64,000 nucleotides of DNA from Madurella fahalii. Taxonomy: Eukaryota > Ascomycota > Sordariomycetes > Sordariales. Position 1 is the first letter of the stretch. Each line of letters begins with the position of its first letter. A model generated the notes under the pieces. The model saw nothing but the letters and a program-made list of their open reading frames with translations. It was not told where the DNA came from and made no database searches. Shown one piece after another: positions 46,495-58,720 of this stretch. Position numbers and translations under genes: made by a program. The stretch covers positions 9,015,001-9,079,000 of the forward strand of contig CM056875.1 in NCBI GenBank assembly GCA_029876055.1, in the 5' to 3' direction.

Positions 46495-46934
46495 ATGTTT
46501 ACCTACGCCGAGTCTATGAACTCTTTAATCTTCTTTATCAATCTCCCTACTACCTCTCTCTCTGCTTCTACCGCCTTCTATACATTCATTCCATTTCACT
46601 ACCTTAAACCCTGGTCAGACGATAAAACCTCTACCTTCCCACTTCCCGGACCCAACTCCTCTATCGGTATCATGTGCACACCTACCCTCGCATGAGAGTG
46701 TTTATACATCCCTCTGAAAACATCGTCGATGCGTATCCCTCGACGGTGGCAGTCTACCCAATCCTGTGCCAGGCCCGTGAGGATGTAGATAACTGGTTGA
46801 GCAAAGTGGAAGATGCTGGGGGTGTGTTGGATCTGTATAAGCTGCCTGGTGTGGAGATGTGCATGTATTTGAGGAGTTGGGTGGAGTTGGATGGGCATGT
46901 TTGGGAACCTTACATGATGATGAAGCCTTGCTAG
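46495..46934 (+). pseudogene. Glyoxalase-fold (VOC family) gene with a frameshift
   Basis: The first part (FFINLPTTSLSASTAFYTFI, then FPLPGPNSSIGIMC) and the second part (AREDVDNWLSKVEDAGGV, PGVEMCMYLRSWVELDGHVW) together make one small vicinal-oxygen-chelate protein of about 140 residues, metalloenzymes such as glyoxalases or dioxygenases. The two halves are in different frames with a one-base shift near 46690 and no plausible intron between. The shift makes it a probable pseudogene; an assembly error is the alternative. Confidence 0.6.
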
Positions 46935-47440
46935 TAAAGGGTTACCGATGTCGTATAAGCCGTAGAGAAATCCTGTTTGCTAGATCTTGTCAATCTTCAG
47001 GCTCTTTATTCCTTGACAGACTTGAGACTGATCGTTGATATCGGATTATCCGGAAAGCTTCGCACCGTCCCAATAGAAGAAATGGGAGGCTTGCGGATGA
47101 CATTGTGTTGCAGTGAGGGCATGATACTAGTTGATTTGGCGTTGGATCGTAACTAGCCTTTTACCCGGCACTACAACATTTCATTCACAAATTTCTGTAG
47201 TAGTAATCACCTTATGAATTAAAACTTTCCGGTTCCATTTGTATTCTCAATGATCCAAGACCCACGAGTTATCTACCTTTGAACGAGACTTTCCGATGGT
47301 ATGTTGAATACCGAGGACGTAAGCGAAGTAGAAATAGAAGCTACGATTGGTTCCCTTGACAGACCGCTGTTTCCTTCTCTGTCGTCAACCCCACATATAG
47401 ATCAAGGTACCGAGCTTCCAACTCTCCTTACATGGCACTA
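46935..47440. other. Intergenic, nothing recognised
   Basis: About 0.5 kb between the broken VOC gene and the end of the small secreted protein gene. It shows no frame or repeat worth naming. Confidence 0.4.
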
Positions 47441-47882
47441 CTAGAACCGGCAGCAGAGGAAATCATTTCCCCCGGGACAGACCGGATCTAGAAAACATCA
47501 TTTGTTAGAATATATACCTCTAAATATCAACAGCATTCTCCTTGCGACATCCTCATATAGAGGTTGAAATATACTTACTTGGCAGAGGATTTCCGGAACA
47601 GGCTTCTCTCCACACGCAGGCTGTATCAGAGCCAAAGCCAGGACAGTTGTTAAGGATATAGCAACCCCAAATATCGTCCGCATCATTTGGGCAAGGCCAA
47701 TTACCAGGCTCTCCTGCGTACGGCACTCCGCCATATGTGCCGCTACAAGTATTGGCGTTGAGGCAGATGCAGGCGCCATCATTCCAGTTGCCGGAGCAGC
47801 GCCCTCCCACGGCTGCAAGTGTAGACGCTGGCAGCAGGAGGAAGGCTAGAGTGGAGGTGATGCTAACAAGCTTCATTTTCAT
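47441..47882 (-). CDS. Small secreted cysteine-rich protein (12 Cys)
   Basis: Exons 47882-47579 and 47487-47441, separated by a 91 bp intron (GTAAGT donor, TTCTAG acceptor), give 116 residues. A signal peptide (LVSITSTLAFLLLPASTLA) is followed by a compact domain with 12 cysteines, enough for six disulfides: GRC, ACIC, NTC, WPC, GC, NC, AC, AC, VC and a final CC. The pattern TCSGTYGGVPYAGEPGNWPC and the ending VCPGGNDFLCC occur in fungal secreted proteins and as a cap domain on some secreted peptidoglycan-active proteins. Splicing is essential: without it the frame loses the final CPGGNDFLCC. It looks intact although its surroundings are mostly relics. It may be an effector-like or antimicrobial protein; no activity is claimed. 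Confidence 0.75.
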
Positions 47883-50800
47883 TGAGTATTCAACGGGAGA
47901 ATGTAGAGAGGTAGGATGTGATGTTCAGAGTGACCTAGGCAACTAGCTACTTATACGAGTTCTTTAAGCTGTTCGAAGCTAGATATGAATTAGAACATTG
48001 GCTGTGAACTTGGCATGCTATCCTTCTCGCTTTCTTCGGTTCCATGCTGTTGCCGTCGTAATTTCGACGGCGAGTTTCTCACGATGAGCAGCGTCAATAT
48101 GGTGATTACAGTAATGATCTTCAATGCTGGCAAGTCTTTCTTGACTGTTCCCGGTCCGGTTGATCCCATTGGCTTTGGTCCGCTGCATGTCTTCCAGATC
48201 AAGGCTCAGCCGATCGTCAGATCGGAGGTGAAACTAGCCGATTGGGCCAGCCCTATAGACCCGAATGAATGGTTGGGGAAGTCCGAAATGGCGCCGAAAA
48301 CACCTCGCAGGCTGCACCATAGGACTATACGACATCTCATCCCAACACCTTCCTAATCAGAAGAAACACTTGACAAATCATCTGGTTTGCTCGGCCTCCT
48401 TACTCAACGTAGAATTGGAGCTCCGCGCAGGCACGCACGACCTAGGCCCCTTTATCAGGTCTGCCCAAGACTGCCAATCTTCATACTTTTGTATGTGACG
48501 TTTCTTTACCTCATGGAGCTACCTTCCCGCACCGCCTATGTACTAGGCACTCAACGTTACCCGAAGCTCAGGGTATAAGGCTGGGCTGTCTGGTTGCATC
48601 ACTCACACCCTCGACCCACATCACGTAACGGTATCTACTGTGATAGCCAAGTTGCAAAGGAAACCCGGGAATATCCCCGAGAGATAATTAGGGGATATTC
48701 TTCGAGCGGAAAACCAAGTAGGAATCACCGAAACTAAATAGGTCTCTTCTCGATTGGAGGGAGCAATTCTTATATCTATATAGTGACGTATCTACGCCAA
48801 AGGCCCAGCGGTATTAATCTCGAGTGAAAATGGAGTAGTTAAACTAACGACTTGTCAATTAAGTAAAAGTCTGCAGATTGAAAGAGCGGTGTGATTCTCG
48901 ATCGAGAGCAGTTGTCCAGGCGCAGCCGATTGGTCGACCTTTGCACTCTTCTCGCAGTGCTTTCCCATCGGAAGGATACGAGAGTCCGATAATTTCCTAG
49001 AATAGAAAGGACTACGACTAGGAAACGTGCCTTCGAATGGTCCCCAAGTTCAATTTCTGCTACTAGCAATCTATGATGCAAGCTTGGTCTTAACATCGTA
49101 TTTCTCATTCGGTCACTTCTGAACCGTCCGCTCCCACCCATGCCCAGTGTGATTGAACTCTGCTGTGCTCCGCGTGCTAATCATGTCCAGTCCAGCAATA
49201 CTGGAGGTTCATTCTCATTTGTAAGCTAAACTTAGGCCGACGAGATTCTATTACGCAGACGAATTAGCGGTGCTCTTACAATTTGAAGTTATCTCCATTC
49301 TTCCACTCACATCCTGCACCAAGTCGGTTAAGGAAGGTATCTTAGGTAATATTACTTGGTACCGGAGTCACGGTCATGCTTAGCAATCTCTTGTTGCTCA
49401 CTTAGTAACGATTTATCAATTAAGCTTAAATTTCTCGGTTCTGACCCCGGTCCGAATATCCGAACAGAGTCTAGCTCTCAAATAAACGATGGCTCCACCC
49501 TGTGGTCAGATAAAATGGAGTTTCTTAGTGTCACGCAGCGCAGCGTATTGCGTTGGAAAAGAGCTTTTTTTTTCCTACATTCATTCAGTTACCGCACACA
49601 TAACAAACGAACTCAAATTTCTCAGCGCAGTACCCTTAATTCGTATATCATCGTAAAAGTGCTATTCCCCTCGAGCGTCTGCCGGTGCGCGCCCCAGCGG
49701 TCTCTAATGCCAGTGGTTATTTTGATGAAAATCAGCCTTCCCTTTCGAATACCGATTTATAATCTCGCTGAAGGTCGGTCTAATTACGAGTGCTAAACCA
49801 CATGTCTGCAATATAGGGGTCGCTCTATAATCGATCTGTGATTGACTACAAACTGCTCCGCGTCTTTCAGCAGCTCAAAAGCCGGGTGTTCACATCTAGT
49901 CTGTACTTAAACAGCGTTTAGTAACTTGACGCTATTATAGTATTATCAACCTACCTGGGTGACATGCAGAAGCGTTCTTATCGAGAGTAGCCCACTAGGA
50001 AGGTTCCCTAGGAGAGACAAACTCTCAAGCCGACGGAGGAACTGTTCCATCAGAAACCCAAACACTTTCCCTGTAGGCGACAATTGAGGATCTATCAGTA
50101 TATTCCAGAATACTGTAGGTATTTAAGGAGGAAAGTATATGGTTATATCTAAAGAGGTCAGTAGCTAACTCTCGATGCTTCGGAAGTAAATGCAATATAA
50201 GCTATAGTATCTAAAGAAGCAGGAGCTAGATCAAAGACTAGAGGATAGTAGTAGCTTTATTCAAAGCTATATCTATACCTTGGTAGAAAAGAAGGAAAAC
50301 GCTAGTACTAAGGTAACGGATTGATAAGAGAGTTAGCGAATAAAGCGGATTATATAAATATCGTCTCTAACATACCGGTATATTCTTTTATTCCGAGCAA
50401 TCTATATAGCGGATAACCTGATCCCCTATTGTCCAAGTGTATAAACACTATATTCTCTAGGGACGAAGGATCTACTTATATACAGCGTCGAGCAGCTTAG
50501 GACGACATCAGCCAGTTCGCCTACCACATTCGTTATCTTGGACGCTCTGGCAGTTTTGCCCGGCCGTTTTGAACGAGCTGCTTCATACGCATTGGTCGCG
50601 CAGTGCCGTCATCACACTTGTCCGAAATGTCGGTGGATAAGGGTTTTCCAGTCTCGGCAGCGAGAACTTTCTTTGGGGTTTTTATGTACACCCGTCAAGC
50701 TGTGCATCGTCCGTCTCGAGACTGTCATACACAGAATTCCATAGTCTCTGTGGCGTGAAAATCGTAGGCGTCTGTTGCTCTGTGGATCTGGTCGCCGCAG

Positions 50801-51753
50801 GCTCGACTTCGGTAGTACCGACGGCCAAGGCCAGAGGCGGAGCGGATGACGCTGCGGCTTGCTGGTAGTCGCAGGTGACTTCGTACCTGTGCTAGGAGGT
50901 GTTCATGGCTTCGCCACTATGATGGAAGACGCTTTTGATCGTTCTTTATCTCCATATTCCGGGGACCGGGTTTCTGATAGGGAATGTGGGCTTCAAGCAG
51001 GCTTGCGATCCGGCGCCAGACGTGAACATACTCGCGGGGCTGCGTGGGTGAAGCCGCCCGGGACGCTGCACAATGAACCCCCAAAGAGGGTCGTTCATCC
51101 AATTATTTAGCGACTTCCGATTGCCTTTTCTAGCCATGGTTTCGATGATGCTTGTTTCCGAGAATACTATCGCAACAGCAGTAGTGAGAAGACAAAATCT
51201 ACATTCTACGTATTTTTCGCGGGATAAGCTAAAGAAGGCTATAGTCGGTTCGCTGGCCATCGAAAGCCCAACGGAAGCGGTAGCGGTGCGGTTAATCGAT
51301 ACCGGAAGGCACTTCCTCTTACGTTATCTAATCATCGGTATAAAGTAATGTATTAGCTATATCAGTGATACGGTCCTCCGTTTATATAGCACGTACGATC
51401 TGCACGAAGTATTGTAGGCGACACACTACGCTATGATGTGCCGCGTCCATTGTTGTACACAGATGCTGTCGCTTGTACGCAGAGGATTTTCTGGGGGTCA
51501 CACATACATTTCCCTGCTTTACCGTCCCACCTTGGCAAGGTACAGGCGGAGAGCGGCACGGGGCGTGCCGCAATTTGCCAGAAATCATTCGGACATGACG
51601 ATATACAGTGCTAGATCACACTTGTCAAGTGAGCTTAGGAGCTTGTCCGAGGGTCGTTGTCCATTGATACGTCCGCATGTGGCTTCAACGCTGAGAACCT
51701 CCGTCAGCTGACGAAGATGGCATGGGGATAGGTTCCCAAGGACAAAACGCCTT
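47883..51753. other. Long gene-free stretch, partly AT-rich
   Basis: About 3.9 kb. From roughly 48640 to 50480 the DNA is AT-richer with many stops and looks like mutated repeat DNA, but I cannot name the element or see its ends. Frames near 48015-48356, 49356-49796 and 50859-51348 have no recognisable domain. Confidence 0.4.
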
Positions 51754-52200
51754 TTGGGACACTTCTCAAGAGCTACTCCAGGTCCTCTGACACCGAAAAA
51801 CGTTGCGATGGTACAGCTGTGGATTGGAACTATCCGCGAGTACGCCAGGGAAATGACCACAGCAGGAAGACCGCCGGACCACCCTATCAACTACGTCGAG
51901 ACGCAAATAACTAACAGCAATACATCGATTGGTAATGATTCTCTCTCAAACGCTAGCAATGGCCACAACCGTAACGAGCTTTCTGAAGGTACCGAGAGTA
52001 ACGATGACTCTGATGTCAATAACAGAGTGGAGAGCAAGCAGCGCGGCCAGGTCGGCGATAGGCGCGCTTGGACCCTTCTGGAGCAGTGACGGTTGCTGGC
52101 GTATATGAAGGAAAACAAAAACTGGTCGTGGATTGCTTACTAATGAGTCTATCTGCCAATGCTGTGAAGCAACATTGGGGACTGATAGGTTATAGTGGAG
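51754..52200 (+). pseudogene. SANT/Myb-like DNA-binding protein fragment
   Basis: After an acidic Asn/Ser-rich stretch, the frame ends at RRAWTLLEQ, then a stop (TGA where TGG would give Trp), then RLLAYMKENKNWSWIA. A shifted frame continues LSANAVKQHW. Tryptophans spaced like this and the L-A-Y-K-x-x-x-W-x-W-I pattern recall a single Myb/SANT helix-turn-helix repeat. One nonsense change and one shift argue for a relic. The call is tentative. Confidence 0.4.
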
Positions 52201-53140
52201 TTGGGAAGTGATGATTCGTTATCGGAGTATCTTGGATCTGAAATCTGAAGCTATGGTTTCCCAAAATCCGTACAACATCGTGACAACTGACAAGGCCTGC
52301 CAAGAACTAGATCAAGCGCGAGGACCAAATGGCACAGCCGGGCCGTGTAGGCTCGCTCCGTCAGAACCTGTTAAGCAACTATTGGACATTGTGTATGCCA
52401 GCTTTACTGATTCGTTGGAAGACATGGGCGGGGATCTCGTCTGCAGGGAGGAGGACCGCGATAGAAGCCATTGCCGGCTTTGCCAGCAAGCCTAGCTAAC
52501 TCCGGGTCCAGGAAAATACAGATCCAGTAGGAAGCTGCGTAAGCTGCTGGCTTGGTACGGCCCGGGAGCCTTGGCTCGGGTTTGGCTCGGTCGGCGCATG
52601 GTCGTGCTGGGGGTGGGAAACATGGTTAATGCGGAGGGCTGCCAATTGCCCGGCACAACATACATATACTTGCCCGAGTAATTCGTGAGTCCGCAATGTT
52701 GAGTATTACACCTGAGGACGGGAATTACAGGATCAGAAAGTATGTGTAATACCAGCTGCTGCCTCATCCGCTCCTCGCTTCATTCTCTAATTGCCCCTTG
52801 AATACCTATATCCCGGCCTATACGTAGCGAGGGCAGCTGCAACGATAAGTGACTCAAAGAAAAATTTTTTTTCATTGGGTAATACGTAGCCATAGCCTCA
52901 TTCGCTTATCGGTTAATACTCTCATTGCTCCTGAATTCTGATTCACCAAGTCCGACCGTGTACGCCGCGGAGGCGGACCTTGAAGCAGCCTTGGAGTCGG
53001 GCCTTAGTAAACTGGAGTAACATATAAATTGCTCCTTGCCAACTAGTGAATCAATGGATGGACTGCTAATTATGTCTGGTGCTCGCCGAACGAGAGAGAA
53101 AGTGCAGCGCCTTCGTTGCGACAACCTTCCAAACTTTAGC
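52201..53140. other. Intergenic, nothing recognised
   Basis: About 0.9 kb. Frames at 52208-52495 and on the minus strand at 52492-52767 have no family features. An A/T-run lies near 52860. Confidence 0.4.
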
Positions 53141-54190
53141 ATGGCATTCATTCCGAAGCCCGTCGTGGCGCTTCTAACTTACCTCATGCTCATCCTTTTC
53201 TCTCCTTTGAGACTTTTGGCTTTGCCATGGAAATCGGCTCCAACGCCACTCTTGCCAACCCTTGGAGTCATCAGGTCACCTCGCGGCAAACAGCACCACG
53301 CCACTGAGGCCGTCCTTTTTGCGGATCATGCCTCTAGGCGCTTCAATTACGGAGGGAGTCGGTAAGAACTCCATGAACGGATACCGAAAGCTCTCATAGA
53401 CCAACTAAGATATCGTGGCTGGCCGGTCAACATGGTTGGTATCGAGGCGGACGGCGACCCGGAGATATTCCACGATCGCCAACATGACCAAAGTGGTAGA
53501 TAACACCATACCCAAATGTCGAATCCTGTCCTGATCAATTGTGGTACCAACGACGCCGACCCTACTAGAGCCCCGCTGGTCGCGGAGACTGGGAAACGTA
53601 TGGAGGTCGTACTGGACTACCTCTACAGCAAAATCTCCAACGTCACAATCATCCTTTCAACACTCTTGCCGCGCAAGGACGCGGGTAACGATAACGTTAC
53701 TGTGACTAACAAGGATTACTGCGATATCGTACAACGTTATGCAAGAGGCGGGGAGAAGATTGTATTCGCTGAGATGAACAATGGGTTCCTGGATACAAAT
53801 ACTGATTACTACGACAATCTCTACCCTAACGAAAAAGGTGCCGCCAAAATGGCTGCTGTTGGGGACCAAGCTATTCTCGTGGCAGAACAGAAGGGTGTCC
53901 TCAGCGAACCTGCCGACACGGGCGTCTCTGACTTCGTAGACAGCAACTGCGATCCGACAAAGGGATCGGGACGCGGCCCTGTCCGGACCCAGGTGGGGTA
54001 GTTCCATCTAAGACGACGGTAATTACATTCACAGTGAGCAGCCAACCGAGAACCTCGGTTTCTATGCGACGATGGCACCGCCCTCTTTTTTGCCCAGCTG
54101 GTCAACGCAACTGATGCAGACAGGTTAGAAGTCGACGAATTGATCACTTGTTCTGAGACGAATCTGGGCACACGAACTTTCCATTTTCGC
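53141..54190 (+). pseudogene. SGNH hydrolase with start of a VCBS/FG-GAP region (left half), degraded
   Basis: SGNH (GDSL) esterases of this fungal type carry a C-terminal VCBS beta-propeller. The sequence has a signal-like start (VVALLTYLMLILFSPLRLLA), block I MPLGASITEGVG with Ser at 53343-53345, then LRYRGWPVNMVG, VLINCGTNDAD, TIILSTLLPRKDAG, IVFAEMNNGF and YDNLYPNEKGAAKMA. The last block normally reads D-x-x-H; here the His is Tyr (53822-53824). At least three frame changes separate these blocks (near 53320, 53385 and 53510). After GSGRGPVRTQ the frame DDGTALFFAQLVNATDADR with VDELIT opens the VCBS part and stops at 54.19 kb, where an inverted repeat begins. The matching VCBS remainder lies at 60.5 kb. 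Confidence 0.75.
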
Positions 54191-54954
54191 CCCACGCGCA
54201 CGTGACATTGCCCACCCTGGCTCAGGCCCAGCTCAGTCTTTGCTCAGGATTTACTCAGGCTTTCTCACCTTTACTCCCTAATAACCATTCTGGGCAGGCT
54301 GCACCGCAGCATGCTGGGATTTGCTTCAAGTATAGCCGAGTGGGCCCAGAACTGGTCCCATATATAAAGATGGCTAAAATGGGTCTCATTTTCAGAAATT
54401 GGTAGTGTTGTCTTGCGTCTTGCATTTTTTATCCTCCTATTTGATACGCTAATACGCGTGGAAGGCAAACAAGTAGTAGAAAAGTTGGTGATGCGAGAAA
54501 TTGTGGTTTTTGAGGAAGAGAGTGTGGCTGGCCTCTGGGCACTGAAGTGCCCATTGGAAATTGCCCACAATCGGTGAAGTGGGCAGAGCGCATGGATAGC
54601 AGTGCGATCTTTCCTCTCCAGACTATCAATCTACATATCAACTCGTGATATCTGTCCAACGCCCGTCCTCGGATACGGGTATCTCTATTCTTTCCCGCAC
54701 TCGCACCTCCTATAAATCCCTCTTCCATTATTCGATGCCCTGAATTTCTTCAACATATTTCAACAAAATGCTGAGACATACTCATATACGTAATAGCGAG
54801 CGGGCGTTACGACCTATGGTCAAGACAACGGGCTGTAGCGGCCTGAGGCAGTGATGTGCCACTAAATCATTTGGCCAGGGGTTGAACCATCTTCCCCGCA
54901 CTTCAACCTGATACTTGTTCTTTCGCCTGGTACTCACTCCTACGTAGCTCCGTA

Positions 54955-56044
54955 ATGTCCACGGACGCGATGGTCGATACATCGGATCAGATATCCAACG
55001 ATCTAGATAAGATCGAGCGAGCACTATGTTTGCCACACTTTGGCGAGAATTTGGAACATGATACTTCCTTCACGGCCCTCAGAGAAAGGCTTTCACATCT
55101 GTCCGCTCTGGTTTCGGTCCAACAAGATCTCTAGAGTACGGCGCGGGATATTAGGAAGCATAACGGAAGCGTCTTTGGCCAAGACCTCCAACGTAAGATG
55201 GCCGTGTTTCTAGACGCCGCGTTCGGCGGGGCGACCCCCGACTGGGGAAAATTCGACAACTCGACCCTGAGGCTTTTTTCTTCATTGCCCTCTCTTATAC
55301 CCCACAGGACCTCCTCGAGATGGATAGAGCGGAGTTTGGATATCTTACCAAGATAGCTCCAGAGTTTTCAAGGCTGAAGGAGCTCCCACAATGCTGGATA
55401 TTTGCAAAGGAGATACAACTTGCTCTAGCGAGCCGAGCCCCAGTCGAAAACATGTCGGCGTTCCAGAACGGTTAGTGCGACCCGATGTAGTTGAACGCTA
55501 CCTAGTTAGCGCTAACTTTGGGGACTTTAGCGTACTACCAGCGCGCATTTCAACCAGCCGAACACCTGAGCTCGCGACCACCGAAACGACCATCTGAACA
55601 GCTGCATACGCAACCACTTAAGCGTTGGCACCCAACATCGGTCTATTCAGAGTGTTCTGAAGAGTGTCTGAGTCAATGCCAACCAGGATCCTTAGGCGGT
55701 ACAGATGTAACAGGTTGGAGTGATGAAGACATTCAGAACGAGGTCCGGAAGAAATTTGACATAGACTCCGTAAGCAGCATTTTTCGGTATCTAAGAACAT
55801 TGTCTTACTCTTCATTTAGGCTGGGAAGTCGGAGCAAACAGTCAAATTGCGTATCGATAATGACAATCGAAACTCTTGCGCCGCCATTATTGACTTTGAC
55901 GGGCCTGGTGGAGAAGTTGTGGTAAATGGCCGGTGGCTTACAACAGGGTGTGGTAAAGATGACAGTGGCAAACGTTTATGCGTGACTACAGACGTGATGG
56001 TAATGGGGGATAGCCCATCCGTTCGCTATATTCATCAATTTTAA
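54955..56044 (+). pseudogene. Unknown gene, two-lesion pseudogene with two intact introns
   Basis: I do not recognise the family. The frame starts MSTDAMVDTSDQISNDLDK and continues to SALVSVQQDL, where TAG replaces what was probably CAG. It goes on as DIRKHNGSVFGQDLQRKM. A one-base loss in an A-run near 55248 shifts to a frame reading RQLDPEAFFFIALSYTPQ, LLEMDRAEFGYLTKIAPEF and WIFAKEIQLALASRAP. Two clean introns follow (about 55471-55539, and 55770-55819), after which it reads EQTVKLRIDNDNRNSCAAII and ends RYIHQF. Well-formed splice sites and phase show that this was a real protein of about 360 residues. The call depends on hand-joined frames. Confidence 0.5.
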
Positions 56045-57170
56045 GCCCAATTCGTTTCGCAAATCGTGAGATAGGAGTCCTTCATCCTAATTCTCACGCT
56101 CGATACAGACACATAGTTGCAACCCATCTTTTTCACCCATTTATTCAATTTGACATATTGCAAAATACCACCGCGCCAACATGCATGGAACATTCTTTAC
56201 TCGTGCAACGATCGTAATTGCTATTTATCTAACAGTAGAAAAACGAGCCTGGCACACCCACGCCCACACACCACACTCACACACACTCGCTGGGACACAC
56301 GCAGACTTAGCACATTATTCCAGTCCTATATATGGACCGCAGCCCTCGCTCACTTCTTCGGCTCAGGCCAGGTTGAAGTCTTACACGGTTGCCAGTGTAT
56401 GCTCGCCCTCTCGTTGCCACCAATGTAACCACCTTGATCAGGCGTACGTGTCTTGAAGAAAGGAGCGGCTGGCGAATAATAGAACCACATAAAGAATAAT
56501 GCCTAAAACGCGTCTCGGGGCGGTTTCGTCGGTGTAATTTCAACCCTATGATCGATCATCCTTAGCCAAGCGTCCTAGAAAATACACTACGTAGTTTAGA
56601 TAATGCTAAATCGAAAATCATCTGCTATACTTAAAATAAAGTGAAGGTAAAGGTAAGACGGCGAAATAAGATAAATATAATATAAAACTAGGAGGAGGTG
56701 GAAGGAGACTGCTGTGTGGACGATGGGGACTCAGAAGGCCAAGCTCAAGAGCCAGCCACCCAAATATGCTAGTGAGCATGAACAGCCTAGCATGGACATA
56801 CAGGAACCAGGGCGCTGCCCGACTTTTAACCTCACCATATCGTCCATCCCTGAACAGATTGTCCAGCCATGGGATCCGAATCCCGAGCTGAGATTCCGGA
56901 CTGAAGTCGGACGGTTTTTCGTCTCACAAGAATCCCCGCTGCGGCGACACCCGATGCGGTGGAAGCCTAAAGCGCTAGCCATCAGGCCCGACCGCGTCGG
57001 GGTCTACTCCCTCGCCATCACGTTGACGTCGTGGGAGATGCCAACTCTCGCAACGGACAGAATGAGTGGGCCCTTGGCGTTGGTTCGGGAGCCGACAGCC
57101 TTGTCCTAGACACACATTTCCGGGGCCTCATGGCTTTGAACGATGTTGTGCTCGACAAGCACATTGCTGA
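56045..57170. other. Spacer before the NACHT relic
   Basis: AT-rich to about 56700. The frame at 56714-57109 is open but without a domain. A second frame around 57020-57180 (VDVVGDANSRNGQNEW) might be a lost upstream exon of the following relic; this is not certain. Confidence 0.35.
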
Positions 57171-58720
57171 TTGCATTTACATCACCTGATTAGCAAGCCA
57201 CGCGTTTGGTTTGTGACAGCCCTACGGCAACGACAAAACCTTCATGTGGATCCGAGACCAGGCTCCGAAGTACGTCCCAGCATGAGAACCATTCCCTACG
57301 GCTACGACAGAAGGCTCGCGGGCTCGGAGTCATTCCAAGGCATTGGCCATCTCCCCATGGGTTTCTTCTCACAAGTCAGAGCCAATAGGGGTGCCCTCAA
57401 CGGTGCAGAGCCGCTCGCCTTTCTTGCTCAGTCTTGGCGGGATAGTGCTCAAAGACGCCCTGAGCAAACAGGTACAATTTACAAGACAATTCTCTTGAGG
57501 GGAAAATCTTCGCCCGATGCAAGGGCGCCATCATATTCGGCGTCCCCAATCTCGGTATGGAACAGAACCACCTTCTCCTCCTCGTTCATGGTAACTTGGC
57601 CAAGCACCTTGTTCAAGACCTGTCTTGCGAATCCAGTACCTATGGTATCCTAACAACCTTGAGCTTTCGTTTGCTGGAATCTCTGACGTTGGTGGGATGA
57701 AATTGTGCTGGGCATTCGAGACAAGCAGGTCTCCAACATTTGATCTTAAGAAGAACAAGATGACGGGGCCTCAAGGGATACTGGTCGATCCCGATTCTGC
57801 CACATCACATCAAGTTAACCGCCCAGGTTCGCGTGTGCATCCCATCCCCCGGAGCCACTCAGAGATGGTCAAGTTTACCCCCTCTGACCCAAACACTGGT
57901 CCCGTCGTCGAAACGCTGCGTCGGGTGTGCGGCCTTAATGAGATTGACTCGGCAAATGGCGACGCCAATATCCACTCGGAGGTAATAGCTTAGTTAGACG
58001 CGGGGCCTGCTTCCAGCATGCCTAGAAATGTCGAGCCAGAGGAGGAGCGCCGGGACTATCAGCTAAGAAGCGAGTGTTCGTCACGGCTTGTCCGATTTTC
58101 CGGTCTAATGAGTTCTTAGAATTGGATCTTATGAACTCCCTGGACGCGGACGCCCTCGACCACCAGCAAGCTCTCATTGAGGAGCCATTCAAGCACACAT
58201 TTGATTGAATTCATGACCCTGGCCCTTTTGTCTCATGGTTGAAGCAGGACGATGGCATTTATATATATACGGCAAATCCCGTTTCGTCAAGTCGACGCTA
58301 ATAAAGCTTCTTTCCACCGATACCCGGATGAAGCAGTACTCACACAACTTTGGAAGAACGACGTGTTGCATTAATGCAGGGTTTTTCTTCAACTACCGGG
58401 GAAGCGCTGTTCAGAAAACACTCGAAGGGTTAATAAGGAGCATTCTCCGTCAAATCATGCAGCGCCATTCGGAATCTAGCGCCGCAATTCCCCTTCTGGA
58501 TGCTTTGCTGGAGTCTTCCATTAAGACCGGGATCAATGGCCTATCAAACAGTTGGAAGATGCCCTTAGAGTGACACTGAAACGGAAGGATACCGAGCTGC
58601 GCATCTCCTTCTTTTCGACACTCTTGACGAATTTGATGGCCTACCGGACTATATCTGACGCTTCTTGAAGTACTTCGTCAATCGCCCGACTGCCTCCATG
58701 GCGCAAACCAAAGTTTGTTT
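57171..58720 (+). pseudogene. NLR-type relic: serine-esterase-like domain plus NACHT NTPase
   Basis: Fungal NOD-like receptors often join an alpha/beta-hydrolase-like domain to a NACHT switch and take part in non-self recognition. After a splice-like AG at 57219 come YGNDKTFMWIRDQAPKYVP, IPYGYDRRLAGSESFQGIG and a serine motif that reads LAQSW or LLSLGGIVLKDAL depending on frame (AHSLGG expected, one base missing near 57434). Then follow GVPNLGMEQN-like sequence, KLCWAFETSRSPTF and HSEMVKFTPSDP. The NACHT part has LKQDDGIY, a ruined Walker A (YGKSRFVKST, Val in place of the second Gly, around 58268-58297), CCINAGFFFNYRGSAVQKTL and a Walker B-like FDTLDEFDG near 58620. Several frame changes and stops interrupt it. 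No repeat domain follows. Confidence 0.72.
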
